Shown here piece after piece: positions 10,947 to 22,525 of a DNA stretch of 64,000 nucleotides. The stretch is from positions 103,538 through 167,537 of the forward strand of contig NZ_JAHLKR010000005.1 in the NCBI RefSeq assembly GCF_021991875.1. The letters are read 5' to 3'. Position 1 is the first letter of the stretch. Every line of letters starts with the position of its first letter. The stretch is from Mycetohabitans sp. B8. GTDB lineage: Bacteria; Pseudomonadota; Gammaproteobacteria; Burkholderiales; Burkholderiaceae. A program made the translations under genes and the position numbers. The notes beneath the pieces are model-generated. The model ran no database searches and had not been told where the DNA came from. It worked only from the letters and a program-made list of their open reading frames with translations.

Positions 10947-11585
10947 TTATTGCTTGATGCCTTCGACCTGGATCTGGAGCGTGGTCTGCATGTTGAAGCC
11001 GTAGGACTTGCCATAGTCCAGCCCGAAGTCAGCGCGGTTGAAGCTGGCCTTGGCATCGGCGCCGCACCACCAGCGTTTGAGCATCGGATGCTGCTTGCAT
11101 TGGAACGAGTCCAGCGTTAGCTTCAGCGGCTTGGTGACGCCGTGCAACGTCAGCGTGCCGTCAACCTCGACCGGCTTGTCGCCGTCGAACCGGATCGACG
11201 TACCCTTGTAGACGGCGTTCGGGTGCTTGGCCACGTCGAACACCTGCGGCCCCCGCAAATGTTCGTCCAGCTTCGCGTTTCCAGTATTGATCGCCGCCAC
11301 GTCGATCGTCACGTTGACTGTGCCGCGCTTGGCTTGCGTGTCGAGCGTCACCGTACCGCTCGACTTATTGAACTTGCCTCGCCAGATTGACAGACCGCCA
11401 AAGTGGTCTGCCTCAAAACTCGGGTACGTATGGTTCGGATCCAGTTGGAATGTCTCCACCGCGGCCAATGCGCAAGAGGTGAACAGCGTGGCGGCGGCGA
11501 GTGCAATGCCGTGCAGCGTGCGTGTTTTTAAGTGTTTGGCAGGGCTGGTGTACTTCTCGGCGCGGCGGGGAGTCGGGCGGCTCAT
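10947..11585 (-). CDS. YceI family periplasmic lipid-binding protein
   Basis: Exported lipocalin-like protein thought to bind isoprenoid or amphiphilic ligands; its physiological role is unsettled. The 212-residue precursor has a basic N-region, a hydrophobic core [17 protein letters not shown] and likely cleavage at ALAA-VE. The mature YceI domain carries [23 protein letters not shown], the recognisable opening with the conserved FxxxHFG, and ends in the [11 protein letters not shown] motif. No Shine-Dalgarno sequence decides the start: the ATG at 11585 gives a plausible signal peptide, while an in-frame ATG at 11654 would add 23 residues. Confidence 0.87.
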   Translation of the reverse strand: MSRPTPRRAEKYTSPAKHLKTRTLHGIALAAATLFTSCALAAVETFQLDPNHTYPSFEADHFGGLSIWRGKFNKSSGTVTLDTQAKRGTVNVTIDVAAINTGNAKLDEHLRGPQVFDVAKHPNAVYKGTSIRFDGDKPVEVDGTLTLHGVTKPLKLTLDSFQCKQHPMLKRWWCGADAKASFNRADFGLDYGKSYGFNMQTTLQIQVEGIKQ

Positions 11586-11831
11586 GAGGCGTGATGTCGT
11601 GTAAGCCGGATAGGGTTGTGGCGCGGCGAAAAGCCGCGCTGCCTGGTCCGTCATCGTATCGTAACTGCCAACGCGACGTCAGCGGACGGCGTGAAAATCA
11701 GCCTCTCCTGTCAGGAAACAATGCAGTAGTATTTCGCTCGAATCCATCCTCATGTTAAACGAGGCAACGCCGGCGCCATGCTTTGTTAAGATGGACCGCC
11801 GCATGGCGCTTACCGGAACCGTCGAACCCGT

Positions 11832-12476
11832 ATGGACCCTACCGAGCTGATTGCGTGTCACCAGTGCGACGCGCTGCATTACAAGCGTGCGCTGCATCCG
11901 GGCACAGTGGCGCGCTGCGCTCGTTGTGGCGCAGTGCTGTATCGTGGCCTGTCCGAGCGGCTGGACCGGGTGACGGCGATGACGCTTGCCGCGCTGATCA
12001 CGTTCGTAATCGCGCAGGCCGCGCCGATCGTGCAGTTGGAGACCAACGGGATCGTCACCCAGACCACGCTGGCCGCCGCGATTGCCGCGCTGTGGGCCGA
12101 AAACAGCCAGTTGATCGCAGTGCTCGTGCTGTGCTCCACGACGCTGTTTCCGTTCGCCGAATTGTGTGCGCTGCTCTACTTGTTGTTCTCGTTGCGCGCC
12201 GGCATTCGTCCGTATGCGTTCGACGAGTTGTTGCGGATGATCCAGTGGATTCGGCCGTGGGGCATGATCGAGGTATTCATGCTCGGCATCCTCGTCGCGC
12301 TGGTCAAGCTGTCGAGCCTGGCGCAGATGCGCCCGGAAGCGGCGCTGTTCGCGTTCGGCGCGCTGACGCTGATGAGCGCATCGGTGGTGACGTTCGATCC
12401 CCGTGTGCTATGGGATGTCGCGGACCGACTCGACGAAGGCGTCACCACGCGCAGCCGCGCGGCGAGGCATTCATGA
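11832..12476 (+). CDS. pqiA: PqiA-type integral membrane protein, first paralogue
   Basis: Inner-membrane subunit of the Pqi intermembrane lipid transport system. The 214-residue protein starts with a cytoplasmic zinc-ribbon-like segment (CHQC and CARC pairs, residues 9-32) followed by about four membrane helices, ending at the conserved TFDPRVLWD. E. coli PqiA is a single protein with two such halves; here each half is its own gene. The stop overlaps the next start by four bases (ATGA, 12473-12476), implying translational coupling. Confidence 0.9.
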   Translation: MDPTELIACHQCDALHYKRALHPGTVARCARCGAVLYRGLSERLDRVTAMTLAALITFVIAQAAPIVQLETNGIVTQTTLAAAIAALWAENSQLIAVLVLCSTTLFPFAELCALLYLLFSLRAGIRPYAFDELLRMIQWIRPWGMIEVFMLGILVALVKLSSLAQMRPEAALFAFGALTLMSASVVTFDPRVLWDVADRLDEGVTTRSRAARHS

Positions 12477-13123
12477 GCACGCCGCGCACGAGCTATCCGA
12501 GCGCGCGGCGCGCCGGCCTGGCGGCGTGTCATGCGTGCGGGCTGGTGTCGCCGTTGGTGCGCACGGGCGAACGGCAGTGCTGTGCGCGTTGCGGCGCGAC
12601 GCTGCACGTGCGCAAGCCGGATTCGATTGCGCGCACGTACGCGTTCTTAATTGCCGCGGCGATCATGTACGTGCCGGCGAACGTGCTGCCGGTGATGCAT
12701 ACGTCGTCGTTGCTTGGCTCGCAGGACGATACGATCATGTCCGGCGTTGTCTATTTTTGGACCTCTGGCGATTGGCTGCTAGCCGTGATTGTATTCGTGG
12801 CGAGCATCCTCGTGCCGATGCTCAAGCTCGCTGTGCTGACGCTACTGGCCATCACGGCCCAAACCGGTTCGAGATGGCGGCCGTTGCAGCGCACGCGGTT
12901 GTATCGCGGCGTCGAGGCGATCGGCCGCTGGTCGATGTTGGATATCTTCGTCATCACGCTGACTGTCGCGCTGGTGCGCGTGCGCTCGCTCGCGGAAATT
13001 ACCGCTGGACCCGGTGCGGTTGCGTTCGGTGTAGTCGTCGTACTCACGATGATCGCCTCGATGCAGTTCGATCCCCGCCTGATCTGGGACAACATCGAAT
13101 CGTCAGGAAAGGAACATGAATAA
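12473..13123 (+). CDS. pqiA: PqiA-type integral membrane protein, second paralogue
   Basis: Second half-size PqiA (216 residues). It has its own paired cysteines (CHACG at about 19-23, CARCGA at about 37-42), four membrane helices and the matching C-terminal motif QFDPRLIWDNIE. It overlaps the upstream paralogue by four bases and pqiB by eight (13116-13123), so the four genes are almost certainly one message. The frame runs open upstream through the first paralogue; the ATG at 12473 is set by homology and by the coupled ATGA. Confidence 0.9.
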   Translation: MSTPRTSYPSARRAGLAACHACGLVSPLVRTGERQCCARCGATLHVRKPDSIARTYAFLIAAAIMYVPANVLPVMHTSSLLGSQDDTIMSGVVYFWTSGDWLLAVIVFVASILVPMLKLAVLTLLAITAQTGSRWRPLQRTRLYRGVEAIGRWSMLDIFVITLTVALVRVRSLAEITAGPGAVAFGVVVVLTMIASMQFDPRLIWDNIESSGKEHE

Positions 13124-14789
13124 CAAAAACAACGCCGCCGAGCCCGGCTCGCCGGAGGCGGAGCCGGGCGGCCCCCTTGGGGCTGCTGGCGGTGGCGTGC
13201 CGCCGCATCTGCCCGAGCCGGTTGTGCAGCGCAGGAGCCGCTGGTTGCCGTCGCTGGTCTGGGTGATTCCACTGATCGCCGCGCTGGTTGGCGTGTCGCT
13301 GTTCGTGAAGACAGTGCTGGAGCGCGGGCCGACCATCACCATTACGTTCAAGACGGCCGAAGGGCTTGAGCCGGGCAAGACGCAGGTCAGATACAAGGAC
13401 GTGGTGATCGGCGCCGTGAAGACCATCACGCTGTCCAAGAATCTGGCCACCGTGCTTGTGACCGTCGAGTTGGCCAAGCAGGCTGAGGACTTCGCCGTCG
13501 ACGACACGCGCTTCTGGGTCGTACGGCCGCGCGTGGCGGCCAGCGGCGTATCGGGACTGAACACGCTGCTCTCGGGCGCCTATATTGGTGTGGACGCTGG
13601 CCGTTCGCGGGAAACGCGCAAGCAGTTCGTTGGACTCGAACAGCCGCCGCCGGTCACGCGCGATCAGAGCGGGCACCAATTCGTGCTGCACGGCGACAGC
13701 CTGGGGTCGGTCGACATCGGCTCGCCGGTGTTCTATCGGCGCGTGCAGGTCGGGCAGGTGGTGGGCTACAGTCTCGATCCGAACGGCACCGGCGTGACGA
13801 TGCAAGTATTCGTCAATGCGCCCTATGATCAGTACGTCGGTGAGAATACGCGCTGGTGGCATGCGAGCGGCGTCGACCTGCGGCTCGATTCGGGCGGCTT
13901 CAAGCTCAATACGCAATCGCTGGCAGCCGTGGTGATTGGTGGCATCGCATTCCAATCGCCGCCGAGCGAGCCGGTGGGTGAACAAGCGCGCAATGACGCC
14001 CATTTCCGCTTGGCGAGCGATGAGGCCGATGCGATGCGAGCGCCGGACGGCGAGGCGGTGCCGTTCGTGCTGAACTTCAACCAGTCGCTGCGCGGCCTGT
14101 CGGTCGGCGCGCCGGTCGATTTCCGCGGCATCGTGCTGGGCCAGGTGCGCTCGATCGGTATCGATTACGATCCGGTGAAGCAGGCGTTCCGGATGCCGGT
14201 GATCGTCGAGCTGTACCCGGACCGGCTCGGGCCGCGCATGCGCGAAGCGGCGCGCCCCGGCGGCGCGCGCGCGCGCGCGACGCTGATCGAAAGCCTAGTG
14301 AAATCGGGGCTGCGGGCTCAGTTGCGCACCGGCAACCTGATCACCAGTCAGTTATACGTCGCGCTGGACTTGTTCCCGAATGCGCCGCCAGCCAAGGTGA
14401 ACATGAGCCGCTCGCCGATCGAGTTGCCGACCGTGCCCAATACGCTGGACGAACTGCAACTGCAGGTGGCCGACATTGCGAAGAAGCTCGACAAGGTGCC
14501 GTTCGATGAGATTGGTGCGCGCTTGAACAGCACGTTGAAGAACGCGGACAGCCTGTTCAAGCAACTCGATACACAACTTGCGCCGCAGGCCAAGGACACG
14601 TTGAGCGCGGCGCAGCAAACGTTCCATTCCGCACAGTCGTCATTGCAACAGGATTCGCCACTGCAGACCGACGTGCGGCAGGCGCTGCAACAGTTGACTC
14701 GTACGCTGCAGTCGCTCAATGCGCTGTCGGACTATCTCGAACGTCATCCTGAATCGCTGCTGCGTGGCAAGGGGAGGGATCAACCATGA
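13116..14789 (+). CDS. pqiB: intermembrane transport protein PqiB (MCE domains)
   Basis: Forms the periplasmic tunnel of the Pqi lipid transport system. The 557-residue protein has a Pro/Gly-rich cytoplasmic start, one TM helix (about 46-66, LPSLVWVIPLIAALVGVSLFV) and three MCE repeats. The first starts at TITFKTAEGLEPGKTQVRYKDVVIG; the others are recognisable at GSPVFYRRVQVGQVVGY and GAPVDFRGIVLGQVRSIG. A long helical C-terminal segment (about 440-550) corresponds to the PqiB needle. The length matches E. coli PqiB (546). The ATG follows a GGAAAGGAA ribosome binding site. Confidence 0.95.
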   Translation: MNNKNNAAEPGSPEAEPGGPLGAAGGGVPPHLPEPVVQRRSRWLPSLVWVIPLIAALVGVSLFVKTVLERGPTITITFKTAEGLEPGKTQVRYKDVVIGAVKTITLSKNLATVLVTVELAKQAEDFAVDDTRFWVVRPRVAASGVSGLNTLLSGAYIGVDAGRSRETRKQFVGLEQPPPVTRDQSGHQFVLHGDSLGSVDIGSPVFYRRVQVGQVVGYSLDPNGTGVTMQVFVNAPYDQYVGENTRWWHASGVDLRLDSGGFKLNTQSLAAVVIGGIAFQSPPSEPVGEQARNDAHFRLASDEADAMRAPDGEAVPFVLNFNQSLRGLSVGAPVDFRGIVLGQVRSIGIDYDPVKQAFRMPVIVELYPDRLGPRMREAARPGGARARATLIESLVKSGLRAQLRTGNLITSQLYVALDLFPNAPPAKVNMSRSPIELPTVPNTLDELQLQVADIAKKLDKVPFDEIGARLNSTLKNADSLFKQLDTQLAPQAKDTLSAAQQTFHSAQSSLQQDSPLQTDVRQALQQLTRTLQSLNALSDYLERHPESLLRGKGRDQP

Positions 14790-15532
14790 AGTCGTGCCGA
14801 TCTTCGCGGCGCTGTTGCGTGCACATCGCGCCGCTTGCCGCCCTGTGCGCGGCGGCGTTGCTCGCAAGCGCGTGTGGCAGTGTGGTGCCCGATCGCTTCT
14901 ATACGCTGGCGGGGCCAGCACGCGGGGTGCCGCGTGCGGCGCCAGCGGGATTCTATATCGAGTTGATGCCGGTCGACGTGCCGCAGCAAGTGGCGCGTTC
15001 CCAATGGGTCGTCACGACCGGCCCGGGCCAGGTGGATCTGCTTGAGCACGAGCGGTGGAGCGCACCGTTGTCTGACGAGGTAGGCCGCGCGCTGTCCGAC
15101 GAACTGAGCCGCGCGCTCGGCGCGATCGATGTCTATCGCACGCCGCATCCGGCTACTGCGCCAGTGTTCCGGATTCATGTCAACGTGCAGCGCTTCGAAT
15201 CGGCGCCCGGCGCGTACGTCGGCGTAGAGGCGACGTGGAGCGTGCGCGCGTTGCCTGACGGGGTGCCCGTGACATGCCACAGCACGATCGAGGAGCCCGT
15301 TACGGCCGGCTATGATGCGCTTGTGGCCGGTCATCGGCGTGCGCTGCAACGCTTGTCGGATGACATCGTCGGCGTGGTGCGCAAGCTTGTGCCGCATCGC
15401 TCCGCGCCCGCACCCTCGGCCGCTGCGCCTGCGTCTGCGTCGGCCGCGGCGCCACGCGGGCGTGCCGGCACCGGCATCGCGCCAACGGCGGTAGCGCCGG
15501 ATTCGGCGCTGCGATGCCCGGCTCCTGCTTAA
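14786..15532 (+). CDS. pqiC: PqiC/YmbA family outer-membrane lipoprotein
   Basis: Lipoprotein that caps the PqiB tunnel at the outer membrane. The 248-residue precursor has a signal peptide ending LLASAC-GS with the lipidation cysteine at about residue 31, then SVVPDRFYTLAGP, the typical DUF330/ABC-type transport auxiliary opening. The C-terminus carries an unusual Ala/Pro/Ser-rich tail of about 45 residues. It overlaps pqiB by four bases (ATGA) and ends 12 bases before convergent tgt. Confidence 0.9.
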   Translation: MKSCRSSRRCCVHIAPLAALCAAALLASACGSVVPDRFYTLAGPARGVPRAAPAGFYIELMPVDVPQQVARSQWVVTTGPGQVDLLEHERWSAPLSDEVGRALSDELSRALGAIDVYRTPHPATAPVFRIHVNVQRFESAPGAYVGVEATWSVRALPDGVPVTCHSTIEEPVTAGYDALVAGHRRALQRLSDDIVGVVRKLVPHRSAPAPSAAAPASASAAAPRGRAGTGIAPTAVAPDSALRCPAPA

Positions 15533-15544
15533 GTGCGCGAGCCG

Positions 15545-17792
<2,248 letters not shown>

Positions 17793-17896
17793 GAAATGGG
17801 ACGGGCATCGCAACGGCACACTCGCGCAACCGCGCTACCCTGATGCACAATGCAGGGTCGTGCCAATAAAATCGATATTGTACTTGCGATAGCCTG

Positions 17897-20359
17897 ATGC
17901 CTTTGTCCCGTTATCCGCAGCCGGTGTTACCGCGATCAGGTGAAACTGACGCCATGCCTGGCGATGCCGCCGCAGGCGGTGCCGCTGCGCCCGGGTGCGC
18001 CGCCGCCGGGCTGTCGGCACGCGAGCGCCCCCCGGCGGCCACAGTCGGCGACAAGGTCGCGGTCCAAGCCGCTGATGACAAGGCTGCCCAAGCCGCCGGC
18101 AGTCCCGCCATTAGGCCCGCTGACAACGATTCGGCTAAGTCCACCGGCCAGGCTGCGACGGGGACCACCACCCAGGCCCTGGCTGAACCCGCTACCGAAG
18201 CTTTGACCCAACCCGATACCGACGCTTCAGCCAAGCCCGCTACCGAGACTTCGGTCAAACCCGCTGCCAAGGCGGCGACTAAGCCTGCCGGCAAGTCGGG
18301 TGGCAGGCCGAGCGATAAATTGGCCCGGCTGGGGCTGGCGCGTGACATCGACCTGGTGCTGCATTTGCCGATGCGCTACGAGGACGAGACGACGCTGACG
18401 CCGATCGGCAAACTGCTGCCGGGCATGACCGCGCAGGTCCAGGGCGAAGTGGTGGACAACGAAATCGCCTACCGGCCACGCCGCCAGATGCTGGTACGGC
18501 TGCGCGACGAGCATGGCGATGTGCTGATGCTGCGGTTTCTGAACTTCTGGGGCTCCCAGGCGCGGCAACTCGCGTCTGGCGCGCGCTTGCGCGTGCGTGG
18601 CGACGTGCGGGGGGGCTTCTTCGGGATGGAGATGGTGCACCCAGCATACCGCGTGGTCGAAGACGACGCGCCGTTGCCTGACGCGTTGACGCCTGTGTAC
18701 CCGAGCACGGCCGGCGTGTCGCAGGCGTATTTGCGCCGTGCGATCGACAGCGCGTTGCAACGCACGCCCTTGCCGGAGCTGCTGCCGCCGCGGATCGCCG
18801 ACGCGTTTCTGGCTCCGCTTGGGGTGCCGCCGCTGGCCGATGCGGTGCGCACGCTGCATCATCCGCGTGCGGATGCGGATGAGACCGCACTCATGGACCG
18901 AACTCATCCGGCGTGGTTGCGGATCAAATTCGAGGAGTTGCTCGCGCAGCAGTTGTCGCTCAAACGCGCGCATGACGAGCGGCGCTTGCGCGCCGCACCG
19001 GCGATGGCGCGTCGTCCCGCTGCCGATCGCGACGCGCTCGTCACGCGGTTGCATGCCGCGCTGCCGTTCCAGCTGACCGGCGCGCAGCAGCGGGCCAGCG
19101 AGCAAATTGCGGCGGACCTGGCCGTGGCGCATCCGATGCAGCGGTTGCTGCAGGGGGACGTGGGCAGTGGCAAGACGGTGGTCGCCGCGCTGGCGGCGGC
19201 GCAGGCGATTGATGCCGGCTACCAGGCGGCGCTGATGGCCCCCACCGAGTTGCTGTCTGAACAACATGCGCGCAAACTGCGCGGCTGGCTCGAGCCGCTG
19301 GGTGTGCGCACTGCGTGGCTGGCCGGCAGCCTGAAGGCGCGCGACAAGCGCGCCGCATTGGAGGCAGCAGCTAGCGGTGACGCGCAGTTGGTGGTCGGCA
19401 CGCACGCGATGATCCAGGAAGCGGTGAAATTCGCCCGGCTTGGTTTGGTGATCGTGGACGAGCAGCACCGCTTCGGCGTCGAGCAGCGGCTTGCATTGCG
19501 CGCGAAGGCGCAGGCCGAAGCCGCGGTGTCGGGGTTCCAGCCGCATCAGTTGATGATGTCCGCGACGCCGATTCCGCGCACGCTCGCGATGACATACTAC
19601 GCGGACCTAGACGTGTCCACGATCGACGAGTTACCACCGGGGCGCACGCCGGTGCTCACCAAGCTGGTATCGGACGCGCGCCGTGATGAAGTGATTGCCC
19701 GCGTGCGCGAGGCCGCACTGGCTGGACGCCAGGTGTACTGGGTGTGCCCGTTGATCGAGGAGAGCGAGGCGCTGCAACTGCAGACTGCCGTGGATACCTA
19801 TGAGACGCTCGTTGCCGCGCTGCCGCAGCTGCAGGTGGGGCTGGTGCATGGTCGCTTGGCGGCAGCCGACAAGGCCGACGTGATGGCGCGCTTTACCCGC
19901 AATGAGATCCATTTGCTGGTAGCGACGACGGTGATCGAGGTCGGCGTCGACGTGCCCAACGCGTCGTTGATGGTGATCGAGCACGCGGAGCGCTTCGGCC
20001 TTGCGCAATTACACCAATTGCGCGGCCGGGTCGGCCGGGGCAGCCAGTCGTCGGTGTGTCTGCTGATGTACGCCAGCCCGCTGTCGTTGGCAGCGCGCGA
20101 ACGGCTGCGCACGATGCGCGAGACCACGGATGGTTTTGAGATCGCGCGCCGGGATCTGGAGATCCGCGGCCCCGGCGAATTCCTCGGCGCGCGGCAATCC
20201 GGCGCAGCGATGTTGCGCTTTGCAGACATCGAACAGGATGCTTGGCTGATCGAGCCGGCACGGCGCGCAGCCGAGCGGCTGCTGAGTGAGTATCCGCAGG
20301 CCGCCGCCGCACACTTGACACGTTGGCTCGGCAGTCGCGAACAGTACTTGAAGGCGTGA
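17897..20359 (+). CDS. recG: ATP-dependent DNA helicase RecG
   Basis: Branch-migrating helicase acting on stalled forks and recombination intermediates. The protein is 820 residues long against about 690 in E. coli. The excess is an N-terminal low-complexity stretch of about 130 residues rich in Ala, Thr, Pro and Lys before the RecG domain begins at DKLARLGLARDIDLVLHLPM. The wedge domain follows (TPIGKLLPGMTAQVQGEV), then helicase motifs: Walker A GDVGSGKTVVAALA, DEQH box VIVDEQHRFGV, SATPIPRTLAMTYY and the motif VI region QLRGRVGRG. An internal ATG at 17954 is an alternative start that would still leave most of the extension. Confidence 0.96.
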   Translation: MPLSRYPQPVLPRSGETDAMPGDAAAGGAAAPGCAAAGLSARERPPAATVGDKVAVQAADDKAAQAAGSPAIRPADNDSAKSTGQAATGTTTQALAEPATEALTQPDTDASAKPATETSVKPAAKAATKPAGKSGGRPSDKLARLGLARDIDLVLHLPMRYEDETTLTPIGKLLPGMTAQVQGEVVDNEIAYRPRRQMLVRLRDEHGDVLMLRFLNFWGSQARQLASGARLRVRGDVRGGFFGMEMVHPAYRVVEDDAPLPDALTPVYPSTAGVSQAYLRRAIDSALQRTPLPELLPPRIADAFLAPLGVPPLADAVRTLHHPRADADETALMDRTHPAWLRIKFEELLAQQLSLKRAHDERRLRAAPAMARRPAADRDALVTRLHAALPFQLTGAQQRASEQIAADLAVAHPMQRLLQGDVGSGKTVVAALAAAQAIDAGYQAALMAPTELLSEQHARKLRGWLEPLGVRTAWLAGSLKARDKRAALEAAASGDAQLVVGTHAMIQEAVKFARLGLVIVDEQHRFGVEQRLALRAKAQAEAAVSGFQPHQLMMSATPIPRTLAMTYYADLDVSTIDELPPGRTPVLTKLVSDARRDEVIARVREAALAGRQVYWVCPLIEESEALQLQTAVDTYETLVAALPQLQVGLVHGRLAAADKADVMARFTRNEIHLLVATTVIEVGVDVPNASLMVIEHAERFGLAQLHQLRGRVGRGSQSSVCLLMYASPLSLAARERLRTMRETTDGFEIARRDLEIRGPGEFLGARQSGAAMLRFADIEQDAWLIEPARRAAERLLSEYPQAAAAHLTRWLGSREQYLKA

Positions 20360-20390
20360 AGGTGCGAAGGTGCGAAGGTGCGAAGGCGGG
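20359..20390. repeat. 8-bp tandem repeat after recG
   Basis: Three perfect copies of AAGGTGCG and a fourth diverged copy (AAGGCGGG), starting at the recG stop codon, in the 135-base recG-oxyR gap. Confidence 0.85.
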
Positions 20391-20494
20391 TTGACTGCCA
20401 TGCCGGCGAGGGTGGATAAAGGCCCCCTTGGCAAACGGGCCGGCAACGCGTATAAGAGAAAATCTATCGGAAGTATCGCCTCGATTAGTCGATC

Positions 20495-21454
20495 ATGACG
20501 CTCACCGAACTCAAGTACATCGTTGCCGTTGCCCGGGAACGCCATTTTGGCCGGGCCGCGGAGGCGTGCTTTGTCAGCCAGCCGACGTTGTCGGTCGCGA
20601 TCAAGAAGCTCGAGGACGAGCTGAACGTTCAGATCTTCGAGCGCGGTACCAGCGAGGTCGGCGTCACGCCGATCGGTGAGCAGATCGTCACCCAAGCGCA
20701 GCGTGTGCTCGAGCAGACGCTCGCAATCAAGGAAATCGCCAAACAGGGCAAGGATCCGCTGGTCGGGCCGCTGCGGCTCGGTGTGATCTATACGATCGGC
20801 CCATATTTGCTGCCGGCGCTGGTCAAGCAGATGATCGAGACGGTGCCGCAGATGCCGCTGATGCTGCAGGAGAACTTCACGCTGAAGCTGATCGAACTGC
20901 TCAAGCAGGGCGAGATCGACGTCGCGATCATGGCGCTGCCGTTTCCGGAAACCGGCTTGATGGTCCGTCCGCTGTATGACGAACCGTTTGTGGTCGCGCT
21001 CCCTGCGGGACATCCCTGGGAGCGGCGCAACGCGATCAATGCCGAGGACCTCAAGCAGGAAACGATGTTGCTGCTCGGCAGCGGCCATTGTTTTCGGGAC
21101 CATGTGCTGGGCGTGTGCCCGGAGCTGATGCGCTTTTCGCAGAACGCGGACGGGATTCAGAAGACGTTCGAGGGCAGTTCGCTGGAGACGATCCGCCACA
21201 TGGTGGCCAGCGGTGTGGGCATCACCGTGCTGCCGCGCACGTCGGTGCAGGAGGTGCGCGCGCATGCGAGCGGCGTGGACAACGGTCTGCTCAGCTACGT
21301 GCCGTTTACCGAGCCGCAGCCGGACCGGCGCGTGGTGCTGGCATGGCGCAAGAGCTTTACGCGGATGCCGGCGATCGATGCGATCTGCGATGCGATCCGC
21401 GCGTGCGAGTTACCCGGTACGCACAAGCTCGAGTTGCCCGCCGCGGTTAACTGA
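20495..21454 (+). CDS. oxyR: hydrogen peroxide-sensing LysR regulator OxyR
   Basis: Redox-switched transcription factor of the peroxide response. The 319-residue LysR protein has an N-terminal winged helix (MTLTELKYIVAVARERHFGRA, with SQPTLSVAIKKLE as recognition helix). In the regulatory domain, GSGHCFRDHVLGVC places cysteines at residues 199 and 208, the same numbers as the E. coli disulfide pair, so peroxide sensing should be intact. It follows recG on the same strand. The peroxide defence genes (katG, dps) often next to oxyR in Burkholderia are not here; ubiA follows directly. Confidence 0.96.
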   Translation: MTLTELKYIVAVARERHFGRAAEACFVSQPTLSVAIKKLEDELNVQIFERGTSEVGVTPIGEQIVTQAQRVLEQTLAIKEIAKQGKDPLVGPLRLGVIYTIGPYLLPALVKQMIETVPQMPLMLQENFTLKLIELLKQGEIDVAIMALPFPETGLMVRPLYDEPFVVALPAGHPWERRNAINAEDLKQETMLLLGSGHCFRDHVLGVCPELMRFSQNADGIQKTFEGSSLETIRHMVASGVGITVLPRTSVQEVRAHASGVDNGLLSYVPFTEPQPDRRVVLAWRKSFTRMPAIDAICDAIRACELPGTHKLELPAAVN

Positions 21455-21528
21455 CTGTTGCCGCTGAATAGGCGTTTCACCGCTCGATACATCCCATGCT
21501 GCTTTGTGTACCGCAAGCCTGGCGCGGC

Positions 21529-21564
21529 ATGCGGCGCGACTGGAGTATGCGGTGCGACTGGAGC
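21529..21564. repeat. 18-bp direct repeat, two copies
   Basis: ATGCGGCGCGACTGGAGT is followed directly by a second copy differing at two positions, in the 180-base oxyR-ubiA gap. The gap otherwise shows only the region preceding ubiA. Confidence 0.75.
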
Positions 21565-21634
21565 GCGTGGCGCGGCGGCCCACGCGCGTTTTCGCCTAAA
21601 ATAACGGGTCACGACGTTTCGATCTGAGTGCTGC

Positions 21635-22510
21635 ATGATATCCGCGCTAACCTTGCGCCTGCCGTTGTATGTCCGTCTACTGCGGCTGCACAAGCCGATC
21701 GGCAGCGTGCTGCTGCTGTGGCCGACGCTTAATGCGTTATGGGTAGCGGCAGACGGCCATCCACCCGCCTATATCGTCGCGATCTTTGCGATTGGCACTG
21801 TTCTGATGCGCTCGGCCGGATGCGCGGTCAACGATTACGCGGACCGGGATTTCGACAAGCATGTGAAGCGCACGCAGGATCGCCCGCTCACGTCGGGCCA
21901 GATCGCCCCATGGAAAGCCCTTGCTGTGGCGGCCGCGCTTGCGCTGGTGTCGTTCTTGCTGATCCTGCCGTTGAACTCGCTGACCAAGTGGCTATCCGTC
22001 GCGGCGCTGTTCGTGGCGGGCACGTATCCATTGATGAAGCGCTTTTTCGCGATTCCGCAGGCCTACCTGGGCATTGCGTTCGGCTTTGGGGTTCCGATGG
22101 GGTTCGCCGCGATCCAGGACCATGTGCCGCCGCTCGCGTGGCTGATGCTGCTGGCGAACGTGTTCTGGTCGGTCGCCTACGATACCGCTTACGCGATGGT
22201 GGACCGGGAGGATGACATCAAGATCGGCATTCGCACGTCCGCGTTGACGTTCGGTCGTTTCGACGTGCTGGCTGTGATGCTGTGCTACGCAGCGATGCTG
22301 GGCATCTATGCGTGGATCGGCTATGCGCTGCACTGGTCCGTCGCGTACTGGGCCGGATGGGCGGGCGCGCTCGGCTGTGCGGCGTATCACTACACGTTAA
22401 TCCGCGGCCGCGACCAGATGCGGTGCTTTGCGGCATTCATGCATAACAACTGGCTCGGCGGTATCCTGTTCGCCGGCATCGCCGCGCACTATGCCAGCAC
22501 GGGGTGCTAA
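21635..22510 (+). CDS. ubiA: 4-hydroxybenzoate octaprenyltransferase
   Basis: Membrane prenyltransferase that attaches the polyprenyl tail to 4-hydroxybenzoate in ubiquinone synthesis. The 291-residue protein has about eight hydrophobic segments and both Asp-rich prenyl-diphosphate/Mg sites: [12 protein letters not shown] (residues about 67-78) and [12 protein letters not shown] (about 189-200). The opening [17 protein letters not shown] is typical of UbiA. It ends 15 bases before convergent proC. Confidence 0.96.
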   Translation: MISALTLRLPLYVRLLRLHKPIGSVLLLWPTLNALWVAADGHPPAYIVAIFAIGTVLMRSAGCAVNDYADRDFDKHVKRTQDRPLTSGQIAPWKALAVAAALALVSFLLILPLNSLTKWLSVAALFVAGTYPLMKRFFAIPQAYLGIAFGFGVPMGFAAIQDHVPPLAWLMLLANVFWSVAYDTAYAMVDREDDIKIGIRTSALTFGRFDVLAVMLCYAAMLGIYAWIGYALHWSVAYWAGWAGALGCAAYHYTLIRGRDQMRCFAAFMHNNWLGGILFAGIAAHYASTGC

Positions 22511-22525
22511 GCGCGCGGCGCCTGC

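Noticed and set aside
12403..13119. Alternative plus-strand frame inside the second pqiA paralogue
   Set aside because: Shadow of the real gene; no hydrophobic pattern or motif, whereas the chosen frame has paired Cys motifs and membrane helices.
14264..14281. GC dinucleotide run inside pqiB as a phase-variable tract
   Set aside because: Short, in a GC-rich coding stretch, with the reading frame intact; not distinguishable from base composition.
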